NCBI RefSeq assembly: GCF_001429395.1
Contig: NZ_LMJT01000009.1
Span: 63,340-127,339, forward strand
Origin: Allobosea sp. Root381
GTDB lineage: Bacteria; Pseudomonadota; Alphaproteobacteria; Rhizobiales; Beijerinckiaceae
Reading direction: 5' to 3'
Length of the DNA: 64,000 nucleotides
The notes under the pieces were generated by a model. It was not told where the DNA came from and did not search any database. It saw nothing but the letters and a program-made list of their open reading frames with translations. Below, in pieces: positions 18,127 through 27,108 of this stretch; the stretch's first letter is position 1; every line of letters begins with the position of its first letter. The position numbers were made by a program, and so were the translations under genes.

Positions 18127-18475
18127 GGGTCCCGTTTCGAGCTGACCGATCCGACTCGCGAGGCGCTGACGGTCTGGCTAAAGAAGCGACCAGGTGAGAG
18201 GGGCGAGTGGCTTTTTCCGAGCCGCAGTCGGCCAGGCGATCATGTCACCACACGTCGATAAGGACGTCCGTTGGACGACTGGGTTGCACTGATCGGTCTC
18301 GATCCGGCTCTACGGGACGCACAGCTTGAGAAGAACGAAGGTCGCCTACGAGCGCACAGGAAATCTTCGAGCCCGCCAGTTACTGCTTGATCACTCGAAG
18401 CTGGAGAGCACCGTGCGCTATCTGGGTATCGAGGTCGATGATGCTCTCATTATCTCGGAGCAGACGGGCCTTTGA
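18127..18475 (+). pseudogene. Degenerate tyrosine recombinase (phage-type integrase), C-terminal fragment
   Basis: Reading from 18127 gives RFELTDPTREALTVWLKK, GEWLFPSR and then a stop near 18245. A different frame from about 18310 gives YGTHSLRRTKVAYERTGN, LLLDHSKLESTVRYLGIE and VDDALIISE before TGA at 18473-18475. These are the HxLRR, LLxHxxLxxTxxYL and catalytic-Tyr motifs of tyrosine recombinases. The N-terminal half is missing and at least two frame disruptions separate the pieces. It is a remnant of a mobile element inserted or left next to tadC. Confidence 0.8.
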
Positions 18476-18481
18476 ACGTGG

Positions 18482-18507
18482 CGACGCGGCGATCTCTCGC
18501 CGCGTCG
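18482..18507. terminator. Strong hairpin after the recombinase remnant
   Basis: CGACGCGGCGA (18482-18492) pairs perfectly with TCGCCGCGTCG (18497-18507) around a TCTC loop, then TATTCCTGTTCC. It lacks a true T-run, so it may be a terminator or simply a residual palindrome. The stretch 18508-18667 shows nothing else I can support. Confidence 0.5.
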
Positions 18508-18667
18508 TATTCCTGTTCCGAACCGGTCCCGTTTCTTACCTGTGCGGCTGAGATCGACGGCTTGCTTGCGAAGACCAATGTCTGTGCGGTCCGCCCGGTC
18601 GCGGCGAGGTGCGACACGGCGCTTGCCGCGTGTTCGCGGCTTAGGACTGGATGGCAGCGTCGGGGTT

Positions 18668-19165
18668 CTAGTCGACCTTCCAGAGCTGCCCGGACACGTC
18701 CTCGCATTTGATCAATTGCGCCATCCCGTTGCGGGAGCCGCCGTTCACAATGTCGAGGCACATGTTCGGTCCGCGGAACTCGGTCGTGAATTTGACGAAT
18801 CCGGCTTCGCTGGATTTCGTCATCTTCCAAGATTGACCGGAATTGTTCTCGCAGGGCGTGAGCCTGACGAAATTGTTCATGCTCCCGCCGTTCTCGACGT
18901 CGAGGCACATTTTGGCTCCACGGAATTCCGTCGTCAGATTGAGCCAGCCATCGTTGGCCGTGACCTTCCACATCTGACCGGTAACGTCGTCGGTCTTCGC
19001 CAACTGTGCGAAGTTGTTCCGGGCGCCGCCGTTGACGATGTCCAACGACATCCCGGCGCCCTTCCATTGCGTCGTGAGGCGCTGGTAATCGGCCGCCTGC
19101 GAGGGACCTGCAGCACCGAGCAAGAGAACGGCGGCAACCGTCAGTCGCGATATAGTCGTGTTCAT
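18668..19165 (-). CDS. Secreted ricin-type beta-trefoil lectin domain protein
   Basis: Exported protein of 165 residues. The signal peptide is MNTTISRLTVAAVLLLGAAG with cleavage near QAA. The mature part is three consecutive repeats of about 45 residues, each with a CLD-V/IxNGG-type segment (SLDIVNGG, CLDVENGG, CLDIVNGG) and ending in GQxWK, the (QxW)3 pattern of ricin B domains. There is no catalytic domain, so it is a bare trefoil. The ATG at 19165 has GAGGGA upstream and overlaps the preceding gene's stop by four bases. The sugar ligand is not predictable from sequence. Confidence 0.87.
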   Translation of the reverse strand: MNTTISRLTVAAVLLLGAAGPSQAADYQRLTTQWKGAGMSLDIVNGGARNNFAQLAKTDDVTGQMWKVTANDGWLNLTTEFRGAKMCLDVENGGSMNNFVRLTPCENNSGQSWKMTKSSEAGFVKFTTEFRGPNMCLDIVNGGSRNGMAQLIKCEDVSGQLWKVD

Positions 19166-20010
19166 TTTGATCCCTCGATCTCGAAGTTGTGGCGGAATTC
19201 GACCGGGCCGTCGTTGACGCGCAGGTCGACCCGATACCGACCGGGCGGCCAGCCTGCATTTGGCTTGGTCAGGCTGGCGGATACGAGCTCGCTGGCTCCC
19301 AATGGGATCGAGCTCGTCACGATCTCGAAATTCGATGCGGAGGCGTCCGTCTTCTCCGCTACCCAGGTCGCCGTGAGCTTGTCGCCCGGCTTGAGGCCGC
19401 GGATCTGGATGCCGAGCACGATCTTCGGTGTGTCGGCGGAGAACGTCGATCGAGGCGGGACGTCGCCGTCGCCTGGAAAGGTCATCGCCTGTACGATATG
19501 GGTAGAGGCCGCCGCCGACGCCGGCGCTGCCGCTTTGAGGGTGTTCTCGCATCGCCGCAGGGATTCGTAGGCCTGCGGGAAGCCGGCAAGGTTGAAATCC
19601 GCATCGGCGCCGTCGAGCTTCAGAACCATTATCTTGGCGGCCAGCAGCCCCGGCACGAGGCTCTCCGGAAGTTCGGCGGTCAGCGTCTGGCCGTCGCCGA
19701 TCCAAAGCGACTTCGGGATGGCGACCACCTTGTCCAGAACGAGGGGAACCCGGATCTTCTCGTCCTTGTCCCAGGTCCAGTGCTCATAGACGAACGTCAT
19801 CACGGCCTTGTCACCCACAAGGGCGAAGACCAGAGCATTCTCGGCGTTGTCGTCGTCGGCGTCTTTGTAGGACTTGCTCATCAGACAGGCGGCGCCGTTG
19901 GCGGTGCGCTCGACGTCCCAGCCGCCGGCCTTCTCAAAAGGAATCTCGCCTGCCGCGAAGGCTGGGCCGGCGAGCAAGGCGAATGCCGTTATGATGCCGA
20001 AACGTGCCAT
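19162..20010 (-). CDS. Secreted protein of unknown family, partner of the lectin gene
   Basis: Exported protein of 282 residues from the ATG at 20010, with signal peptide MARFGIITAFALLAGPAFA. I do not recognise the family. The N-terminal domain (about residues 20-165) is rich in aromatic and acidic residues with three cysteines at most, and resembles general periplasmic beta proteins. The C-terminal domain (about 185-280) looks like an Ig-like beta sandwich, with LKPGDKLTATWVAE and the ending PGRYRVDLRVNDGP. It is coupled to the lectin by an ATGA overlap, so the two are probably made and exported together. Confidence 0.7.
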   Translation of the reverse strand: MARFGIITAFALLAGPAFAAGEIPFEKAGGWDVERTANGAACLMSKSYKDADDDNAENALVFALVGDKAVMTFVYEHWTWDKDEKIRVPLVLDKVVAIPKSLWIGDGQTLTAELPESLVPGLLAAKIMVLKLDGADADFNLAGFPQAYESLRRCENTLKAAAPASAAASTHIVQAMTFPGDGDVPPRSTFSADTPKIVLGIQIRGLKPGDKLTATWVAEKTDASASNFEIVTSSIPLGASELVSASLTKPNAGWPPGRYRVDLRVNDGPVEFRHNFEIEGSK

Positions 20011-20347
20011 GTCCGTGCTCCGAGCCGCCGGCGAGGCAAATGCCTGCCGGACTCCTGTCCTGTGAGATGTTTCGTCAGACAAAATGGGCCGCCCGAGGCC
20101 GATGGGCATCGAGTTGCCTGTGTCGTGTTTCTCGATGTCGCTCGCCCCGCACAGACCTTGCGATAGCGGCTCTGAAGCCTGCCTTGTGCGCAGTATGAGA
20201 GAACGTCAACGGGACATAGCGCACCCGGACAATCTGTTGCGCCTAACGCATGCGTTTGAAACAGGTTGTCCGCAGTTGATGGTCAAGATCCCGAGAACGG
20301 AGCGTCGCCGATGCTTGAAGGCAGCCGCTACCTGCTCCGAACCTCAG
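20011..20347. other. Intergenic region upstream of the lectin operon
   Basis: This 337-base gap lies between the secreted-protein gene start and the 3' end of the AraC gene. It contains a long dyad (20226-20272) and should contain the promoter of the lectin operon. I see no other gene. Confidence 0.5.
20226..20272. promoter_or_regulatory. 47-base interrupted dyad, possible operator or terminator
   Basis: CGGACAATCTGTT (20226-20238) pairs with AACAGGTTGTCCG (20260-20272) at 12 of 13 positions, and a perfect 12-base palindrome AACGCATGCGTT (20245-20256) lies at its centre. It is 216 bases upstream of the secreted-protein gene and 76 bases past the AraC stop. It could be an operator for the lectin operon or a hairpin ending araC transcription; no T-run follows on either strand. 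Confidence 0.5.
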
Positions 20348-21373
20348 TCAAAGCTCGTTGAACCATTCAGCAATCACCAGGCCGGCTGCGGGCAGCGGGA
20401 TACGCAGCCCCGTTCGAGCTTGCGCTTGTAGCGCGGCCGGCGAGATGCCGAATTCCTGAACGAATGCGCGGCGAAAGCTGCGCTCCTGTCGGAAGCCATG
20501 CTTGGCTGCAATCACGGCCGCGGTGGAACTCGGATAGCCACCCGCAGCAATCTCTCCATGGGCGCGCGCCAGGCGCAGCCGGCGAATGGCCGTTGCAATC
20601 GTCGCGCTGTCATGCATGAGGCGATAGAGGCGGGCGCGGGAGAGCCCGAACTCCCTGCAGATCAGGGCCGGGCCAAGATCGGGATCGCCCAGTCGTTCTT
20701 TGATGTAGCGCCGGATGGCCTTCGTGAGCTCGACATCCGGATCCGGCAGGTCGACGGTCTTCGCCGCGTCCTGCACGGATGCGCCGCCGAAACAGGCGGC
20801 GAGCAGCATGAGGGTGCTACGGCTTGCGATCGAGCCCTTTGCGAAAGGCAGCGGATCCGGCAGAGCGAGGAGCGCATCGATATGCGCACCTACCAGAAGG
20901 GCCTCGACCGAGGTCGCGGCGTATACTCGCCCGTCGAAAGGAGCGACGGCTCCGATGGCGGTCTCGAGGAGCCGACGCGAAACGACCAGGGCCGTGAGGG
21001 TGATACCTTCGAGCCGGTAGTCGGCCGGGCTCGACAATTTGGTGATCGACATCGCGCCCGGCACGAAATGCATGCGCCTGCGTCCGCAGATGCCTTCGCC
21101 CCGGCCGGCCAGAAAGACGTTGATGAAGACGTGGTCGAGGCCGATACGCCTGGCCATCGCCTTTGTGCGAACGAGCCTGAAATCGCCCGCTTGTACATGC
21201 CCTACCAGAAGCGGGCCGATCTGCCGCCAGCGGCCGGTGGTCGTGAAACGTTCCGCTTCCTCCGAGGTCATCCGGATTTCGCCGGAAGGGCTCATCACCT
21301 CTTGCCACGCAGCGAGCCTGTATTGCGCATCCCCGTCGGCGAGTTGGATCGAATGGCGGGTCGTCGTGGACAT
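20348..21373 (-). CDS. AraC-family transcriptional regulator
   Basis: DNA-binding regulator of 341 residues. The N-terminal two thirds resembles the AraC-binding-like sensor domain of the AraC/XylS group (VFINVFLAGRGEGICGRR). The last 110 residues hold two helix-turn-helix motifs: LICREFGLSRARLYRLM and VIAAKHGFRQERSFRRAFVQEFG, followed by the conserved SP (GISPAAL). It is transcribed toward the lectin operon on the same strand and could control that operon or the flanking transporter genes. The effector is unknown. Confidence 0.9.
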   Translation of the reverse strand: MSTTTRHSIQLADGDAQYRLAAWQEVMSPSGEIRMTSEEAERFTTTGRWRQIGPLLVGHVQAGDFRLVRTKAMARRIGLDHVFINVFLAGRGEGICGRRRMHFVPGAMSITKLSSPADYRLEGITLTALVVSRRLLETAIGAVAPFDGRVYAATSVEALLVGAHIDALLALPDPLPFAKGSIASRSTLMLLAACFGGASVQDAAKTVDLPDPDVELTKAIRRYIKERLGDPDLGPALICREFGLSRARLYRLMHDSATIATAIRRLRLARAHGEIAAGGYPSSTAAVIAAKHGFRQERSFRRAFVQEFGISPAALQAQARTGLRIPLPAAGLVIAEWFNEL

Positions 21374-21764
21374 ACGAATACCCGTTGAAGCCTTGCCAGC
21401 GAGTGCAGAGGCATGAACGTTGGAGCGAGCATTGTCGAGGGTGCCAGAGCGTAAAGGAACGCCGCTGTCTCACAAAAGATTTGCTGTACCTGCTGCGCCC
21501 TCCTTTGCGCGATCCGTAACAGGACGTCAGTCACACGCGCCTGGGGACTTTGAACAGCGCGCGAGCACGCAGATCATGAGAATGTCTGCTTATCGACAGG
21601 CCGCAAATTTCCGCTTTCGGGCGGATCCAGCCAAAAACTGATTCTGCCGAGGTCCGCTTTTCGGAAGGCCGGTCGGGAATTGATGCAGTGGCTGAAGCGG
21701 GGGCGACGCGTTGCCCCGGGGGGGCAATGTTGCCAAGCTGAGCTTCGTTCAACGTTGGCCTGAC
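21374..21764. other. Intergenic region between AraC gene and antiporter gene
   Basis: This 391-base gap holds the upstream region of the AraC gene and the 3' end of the antiporter operon. A short hairpin TTGCCCC/GGGGCAA (21711-21717, 21721-21727) lies 38 bases past the antiporter stop and could help end transcription. Nothing else is evident. Confidence 0.4.
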
Positions 21765-23450
21765 TCACATGGCCATCAGGGCGACCAGGACCGGCCCCCA
21801 GGCCGTCAGGAGAATGTTTCCGATCGCGTAGGGGACGGTGTATCCGAGTGCCGGGATGCTGCTTTGGGCCTCGTCCTGAACGGATCGCAAGGCCGCCGTG
21901 ATCGTGCCGGCCCCGGCGCACGCTCCCAGCACGATCAGCGGGTCCATCCTCAGGACGTAGCGACCAAACAGAATGCCGACGACGTGCGGAAGCAGGGCGG
22001 AGACCAGCCCGACGGCGACGAGGCTGATGCCCGTCGCCTTCAGGCCGGCGACGAAGCTCGGGCCCGCACCGAGGCCGACAATGCCGATGAACATGCACAG
22101 GCCGACCGTGTCGAAGATCCAGATCGCGGGTTCGGGAATTCGGCCGAAGAACGGATAGGCAGAGCGTAGCCATCCGAAGAGAAGCCCCATGAACAGGGCT
22201 CCGCCGCTGGCGGTCAGCGTCAGCGGAATCCCCCAAAGGTTGACCGAAAGCAGACCGAAGAGCCCGCCCAGGAAAATGCCCAGACCGACGAAGACCATGT
22301 CGGTCGCCGCTGTGCGCCTGTCGGGGTAGCCGACCTCCATGGCGACGCGTTCGACCTCCGCCATCGGCCCCATCAGGGACAGGACATCCCCCCGGTCGAG
22401 GCGCGTCGTCGGGAGCAGCGGCATGGCGATGCCCGAACGCGTCAGCTTGGCGAGAAAGACCCCCCGCGCAAACTGGCCTTCGGCCAACTCCGCCAGTGAC
22501 TTGCCGTCGATCCTGCGGCTGGTCACGATCACGTCGAGCGCTTCGAGTGGAATGTCCAGGAGCTCCGGGTCGCTCACCTCGGGGCCAATGAGATCGCCGC
22601 GCGCGGCATGCACCTCGAAGCGTGCCATGACTGCGATGATGTCCCCCGCCCGAACCCGATGCTCCGAGGCCTGATCGAACAGGACTTCGCCGCTGCGCCC
22701 ACGCAGGACGAAGACACGGGACCGCTTTGGCAGCGCCTCCAGTTCGGCGATCGTTTTGCCGAGCAGGAGCGGATTCTCGACCCGGTAGGCGCGAACGTCG
22801 AACAGGCGGGCGGCGGAGACGACCCCTTCCGTCTCCGCGACTGATCGGGCGTCCTCTGCGCGCCGGGCGGCCGCGACCTGGCGCAGGTCGATCCCCATCA
22901 GCTTGGGTCCGATCTTCGGCAGGAACCAGACCAGGGCAGCCGTGCCGATCAGATAGGTGACGGCATAGGCCACGGGGATGTTGTTGACGAGAGCCGTGCG
23001 TTCCGCCTGGGGGAGGTCGAGCCGCTGGATCGCCTCGCCGGCCGTGCCGATGACGGTCGATTCCGAAAAGGCTCCTGCCAGCAGTCCCGCCGCAGTGCCC
23101 ATGTCGTAGTTCAGCAGTTTTGCGAAGGTCAACGCCGTGAGCAGGCAGGTCACACACAGGACCACCGTCAGTGCCACTTGCGGTAAGGCATCCTTCTTCA
23201 GGGCGCGAAAGAACTGCGGGCCCACCTTGTAGCCGGTCGTGAACAGGAAGAGATCGAAGAACACCGCCTTGAGGACCGTTGGAACCTTGATGTCCAGTTG
23301 GCCCACCAGAACGCCTGCCAGCAGGCAACCCACGACCACGCCGAGGCTGAAACTCCCGAACTTGACCCGGCCGATCAGAAAGCCGAGCGCTATCGTCAGG
23401 AATACGGCCAGTTCCGGGTTGTTGCGCAGGGCTTCGATAACGAATGTCAT
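21765..23450 (-). CDS. Aspartate:alanine exchanger family (AAE) antiporter, copy 1
   Basis: Inner-membrane antiporter of 561 residues, AspT-like. Two hydrophobic blocks of several helices each (about 1-170 and 385-561) flank a cytoplasmic region with two TrkA-C/RCK-C-like domains (for example EHRVRAGDIIAVMARFE and RLDRGDVLSLMGP). The block repeats AAGLLAGAFSESTVIGTA and LGACAGAGTITAAL are AAE signatures. In the known AspT/AspD system the antiporter exchanges aspartate for alanine and builds a proton gradient. It lies directly downstream of aspartate 4-decarboxylase with a 106-base gap, which matches that pairing. The start at 23450 begins the first helix. Confidence 0.9.
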   Translation of the reverse strand: MTFVIEALRNNPELAVFLTIALGFLIGRVKFGSFSLGVVVGCLLAGVLVGQLDIKVPTVLKAVFFDLFLFTTGYKVGPQFFRALKKDALPQVALTVVLCVTCLLTALTFAKLLNYDMGTAAGLLAGAFSESTVIGTAGEAIQRLDLPQAERTALVNNIPVAYAVTYLIGTAALVWFLPKIGPKLMGIDLRQVAAARRAEDARSVAETEGVVSAARLFDVRAYRVENPLLLGKTIAELEALPKRSRVFVLRGRSGEVLFDQASEHRVRAGDIIAVMARFEVHAARGDLIGPEVSDPELLDIPLEALDVIVTSRRIDGKSLAELAEGQFARGVFLAKLTRSGIAMPLLPTTRLDRGDVLSLMGPMAEVERVAMEVGYPDRRTAATDMVFVGLGIFLGGLFGLLSVNLWGIPLTLTASGGALFMGLLFGWLRSAYPFFGRIPEPAIWIFDTVGLCMFIGIVGLGAGPSFVAGLKATGISLVAVGLVSALLPHVVGILFGRYVLRMDPLIVLGACAGAGTITAALRSVQDEAQSSIPALGYTVPYAIGNILLTAWGPVLVALMAM

Positions 23451-23556
23451 GGCTGGTCTCGCTCGCCGGGCTGCGGGCGTTCGGGCCGGCGCAAGGTTGG
23501 GCAGACGATACGGCGGGCGGCCGAGGATCAGGTTGTGGTCCGTCCGCCGCGAACGC

Positions 23557-25200
23557 CTATTCGCCGACGGTCGCCGTCGGCCGCGCCTTCGTCCCCAGAG
23601 CCATGTTGTAGGCATCGAAGGCCTGGCGATAGCCGCGTGCCACGGCGCGCGTCGCCCGGCCGATCTGCCCATAGACCTCGTCGTCGAGATTGGCGAAGGA
23701 GACTCGCACCGACCAGTCGGGCGCATGGAATCCGCCGCCGTTGAGCAGCACGATGCCGTGATCCTCGGCCAGCCGGAACACGATGTCGAGCGGGTGGACG
23801 TGCTCCTTCATATAGGCCACGACCTCCGGGCCGACGTATTTGTTGGCCCAGAATTCGAAATCGACGAGCCCATAATAGCGATCGTGAAGCATGTTCTCGG
23901 GTACCTCGATGCCGAGGCCCTCGATCATCCGCTCGGCTCTCGCTCTGACGATCCCCATGCAGGTCTTCTGATAGAGCTTGGCCTCGTCCATCAACTCGGA
24001 CAGTGAGAACAGCGACATCATCACCTGCTGCGGCAGGGAGAGCCCGGCGGTGTGGTTGAGCGCGATGTCGCGGCTGTCGGCGACGATGCGATCGATCAGT
24101 TTCATCTCGCGCGGCTTCAGTGTCAGCGGTCCGTAGCGCTTGTCGAGCAGTGCCTGCGTCTTTTCCGGATGGGCGGCGATCGCCTTGTCGAAGATGTTTT
24201 CGCGATGAATTGCAATGACGCCGAGTCGCCAGCCGGTGCAGCCGAAATACTTTGAGTAGGAGTAGACGCCGATGGTGTTGCGGGGCAGGGCGCCGAGCAG
24301 GCTGCGGAAGCCCGGCACGAAGGTGCCGTAGACGTCGTCGGTCAGGATCAGGAGGTCGGGCCGCTTGGTCTCGACCAGCTTGACGATCTTGGCGATGGTC
24401 TCCTCGCTCAGCGCAACCGCGTAAGGGTTACCCGGGTTGACCACGAAGAAGGCCTTCACCTTCGGGTCTTCGAGCTTCTTCAACTCCGCGTCGGTGAATT
24501 GGAAGCGGTTCTCTTGCGGGGCCGCGATCGAGATCACGTCGAGGCCGTAATCCTCGAGATGCGGCATTTCCAGATACGGCGTGAAGATAGGCGTCGCCAG
24601 CGCGATGGTGTCGCCGGCATTGAGCAGCCGGTTGGCCTTGAGCGACTTGAAGAGATAGCACATCGCCGCCGTGCCGCCCTCGACGGCGTAGAGATCGAAC
24701 TGGCCGGAGGGGCGCGGCTCGCCGCACATCGCCCACATCAGGTATTCATGCACGATGCGCTCGTTGTGGACGAGCATGCGGTCCGGCACCGGATAGTTGT
24801 CGCCGATGATCGAGTCGACGAGTTCATGGACGAAGGCGTCGGGCTTGAAGTCGAACTTCTTCACCGCGAAGGCGACCATGTCCTTTAGGAAGCCAGCACC
24901 GGGAGCATCCTTATGCTCCGCGAGCCAGTCGTCCAGCCGCGCGGCGATGCCGTCGGCCTTAGGCATGCCACCGATGCCCGCCGGCTTGTTCATCACCCGC
25001 CGACTTTCGGTGATCGCGAACTGACCGAGCAGGAAGAAGCCCTCCCGCGGCGTCATCGCCACCCAGTTCGGGTTGCCCCGGCCAGCGTTCAACATCGATA
25101 TCGAGGAGTTCTGCGCCGTCAGCTTGGCGAGGCGGATGAGTTCGTCCTTGATCTCGAAGGGGCTGAGTTTTTCGAAACTGCGCAGGGTGACCGGATCCAT
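23557..25200 (-). CDS. aspD: Aspartate 4-decarboxylase (PLP)
   Basis: Fold-type I PLP enzyme converting aspartate to alanine and CO2, with aminotransferase side activity known in the family. The 547-residue product is the right length for AspD, longer than ordinary aspartate aminotransferases. Visible motifs are RGNPNWVAMTPREGFF near the N-terminus, VNPGNPYAV in the middle, LTDDVYGTF and the PLP-Lys segment YSYSKYFGCTGWRLG. GGGAG precedes the ATG at 25200. Flanked by two AAE antiporters; with either it would form a proton-motive decarboxylation cycle, which consumes a cytoplasmic proton per turnover. Confidence 0.93.
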   Translation of the reverse strand: MDPVTLRSFEKLSPFEIKDELIRLAKLTAQNSSISMLNAGRGNPNWVAMTPREGFFLLGQFAITESRRVMNKPAGIGGMPKADGIAARLDDWLAEHKDAPGAGFLKDMVAFAVKKFDFKPDAFVHELVDSIIGDNYPVPDRMLVHNERIVHEYLMWAMCGEPRPSGQFDLYAVEGGTAAMCYLFKSLKANRLLNAGDTIALATPIFTPYLEMPHLEDYGLDVISIAAPQENRFQFTDAELKKLEDPKVKAFFVVNPGNPYAVALSEETIAKIVKLVETKRPDLLILTDDVYGTFVPGFRSLLGALPRNTIGVYSYSKYFGCTGWRLGVIAIHRENIFDKAIAAHPEKTQALLDKRYGPLTLKPREMKLIDRIVADSRDIALNHTAGLSLPQQVMMSLFSLSELMDEAKLYQKTCMGIVRARAERMIEGLGIEVPENMLHDRYYGLVDFEFWANKYVGPEVVAYMKEHVHPLDIVFRLAEDHGIVLLNGGGFHAPDWSVRVSFANLDDEVYGQIGRATRAVARGYRQAFDAYNMALGTKARPTATVGE

Positions 25201-25338
25201 GATGCTCTCCCAACCAGAATTGAAAATCGAAACCTGTTCGGCGGGTTGGATCATCGGATAGATGCCACATCCGATGATCTAAACGATTGTTTCGCAATGA
25301 TTTCCTGGAATGAGCACTTTGCTCCCCAGGCGAATGCG

Positions 25339-27030
25339 CTAGGTCAGCAGAATGATGATCACCATGCCCCAGATCGTCAGAAGCGTGTTCCCGACCGCAT
25401 AGGTCACGGTGTAGCCCAGCGCCGGCACCTGACTCTTGGCGGTCTCGCAGATCATGCCCAGCGCTGCCGTCGTGGTGCGCGCGCCGGCGCAAGCCCCGAG
25501 CAGGATCGCCGGGTCGAAGCGGAAGATGTACTTGCCGGCGAACATGGCGAGGATCAGCGGGATCGCCGTGGCCAATGCGCCCCACAGGAAGAGCCCGACA
25601 CCTTGCGTCTGCAGTCCTTTGACGAAGCCCGGTCCCGCAGAGATGCCAACGACCGCGATGAACATGTTGAGGCCGACCGAGTTCATGAACCAGACGGTCG
25701 AGCTCGGAATGCGGCCGAAGACGGGCCGCACGGAACGGAGCCAGCCGAAGACCAGGCCCGAGATCAACGCGCCGCCAGCGGTCGATAGCGTCAGCGGGAC
25801 GCCGCCGACCTTGAACACGAGAGCACCGATCAGAGCGCCAAGCGTGATCGCGCCACCGATGAAAGCGACGTCGGCGACATCGCTGGGGCGGTCGGGATGG
25901 CCGAGAGTCTTGGCGACGGCAGCGATGTCCTGAGTGCGGCCGACGATGGTCAGGATGTCGCCGCGATGGATGATCGTCTCCGGCAGGATCGGGATGTTGA
26001 CCGCCGTCGCGCCTCGGACGATCTTGCGCAGGAAGACGCCGCGGGCCGTCGGCATGCGAGAGAGTTCCGTCAGCGTCTTGCCGTCGACCTCCTTGCTGGT
26101 GACGTAGACGTCGACGCCCTCTGCCTTCAGGTCGAGAAGCTCGGGGTCCTCGACCTCCTCAGCATTGTGGCCGATGAGGTTGACCAGTGTCTCGCGCGGC
26201 CCGGCGACAGCGATGATGTCGCCCTCCCGCAGGATCGTATCCGTCGTGGCATCCTCGATGACGCCGTTGCGGCGAATGCGCTCGACGAAGACGCGCGCAT
26301 CGGGAATCAGGGCCTCGGCTTCCACAGCGCGCATGCCATCGACCTTGGCGCCGCTTCGCAGCCGGAAGGCACGCAGTTCGAACCGCCGCCAGACCGAGCC
26401 GGGGCCACCGATTTCCTTGCCCCCGCCGAGCTTGGCCTCGTAATCCTTGCAGGCCTGGGCGAGGTCGATCCCCAGCAGCTTGGGACCGAGCTGGGCGAGG
26501 ATCACGGCCGAGCCGACGGTGCCGAAGATGTAGGTCACGGCGTAGGCGACCGGCATCGCGTCGAGATATTCCTTGGTCTGCTCGGGGGAGAGGCCGAGAC
26601 GGTTGATGGCGTCGGTCGCCAGCCCCATCGAGGCCGAGATCGTCTGCGATCCCGCATAGAGACCAGCGGCATAGCCCGGATGATAGCCGGCCACTTTGGC
26701 GATCACGACCGCCGAACCCAGGCAGAAGACGCAGACGAGCGCCGCGAAGATCGCCTGTGGCGCGCCGTCCTTGGCGATGCCTCGAACGAACTGCGGTCCG
26801 ACGCCATAGCCGACAGCGAACAGGAAGAGGAGGAAGAAGGTCGACTTCACATTCGGCGAGATGGTGATGCCGAGCTGGCCGATGACGACCGCCGCGATCA
26901 GCGTCGAGGTCACGGCGCCGAGGCTGAAGCCCTTATAGGAGAAGCCGCCGACATAGTATCCGATCGCCAGCGAGAGAAAGAGCGAGATCTCGGGGTAGCT
27001 GCGTAGCGTCGTGACGAACCAGTCGAACAT
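25339..27030 (-). CDS. Aspartate:alanine exchanger family (AAE) antiporter, copy 2
   Basis: Inner-membrane antiporter of 563 residues, paralogous to the gene at 21765 and with the same architecture: two membrane halves around two RCK-C-like domains ([30 protein letters not shown]). The repeats [20 protein letters not shown] and [18 protein letters not shown] differ from copy 1 at the substrate-region positions (SQTIS versus SESTV, ART versus AGT), so substrate may differ. It follows the large Orn/Lys/Arg-type decarboxylase by 78 bases and precedes aspD by 138. Which decarboxylase it serves is inferred from order only. Confidence 0.9.
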   Translation of the reverse strand: MFDWFVTTLRSYPEISLFLSLAIGYYVGGFSYKGFSLGAVTSTLIAAVVIGQLGITISPNVKSTFFLLFLFAVGYGVGPQFVRGIAKDGAPQAIFAALVCVFCLGSAVVIAKVAGYHPGYAAGLYAGSQTISASMGLATDAINRLGLSPEQTKEYLDAMPVAYAVTYIFGTVGSAVILAQLGPKLLGIDLAQACKDYEAKLGGGKEIGGPGSVWRRFELRAFRLRSGAKVDGMRAVEAEALIPDARVFVERIRRNGVIEDATTDTILREGDIIAVAGPRETLVNLIGHNAEEVEDPELLDLKAEGVDVYVTSKEVDGKTLTELSRMPTARGVFLRKIVRGATAVNIPILPETIIHRGDILTIVGRTQDIAAVAKTLGHPDRPSDVADVAFIGGAITLGALIGALVFKVGGVPLTLSTAGGALISGLVFGWLRSVRPVFGRIPSSTVWFMNSVGLNMFIAVVGISAGPGFVKGLQTQGVGLFLWGALATAIPLILAMFAGKYIFRFDPAILLGACAGARTTTAALGMICETAKSQVPALGYTVTYAVGNTLLTIWGMVIIILLT

Positions 27031-27108
27031 TTAGATCCCCTCCGTCTTGTGTTCGCGTGTCGCCTGCCTGCGGCCCGGTCCGGGAAATCTCGGGCCGCCG
27101 CTCTGTTG

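Noticed and set aside
18450-18667. Minus-strand frame past the lectin stop
   Set aside because: No start, no ribosome-binding site and no recognisable motif; overlaps a hairpin and the recombinase remnant.
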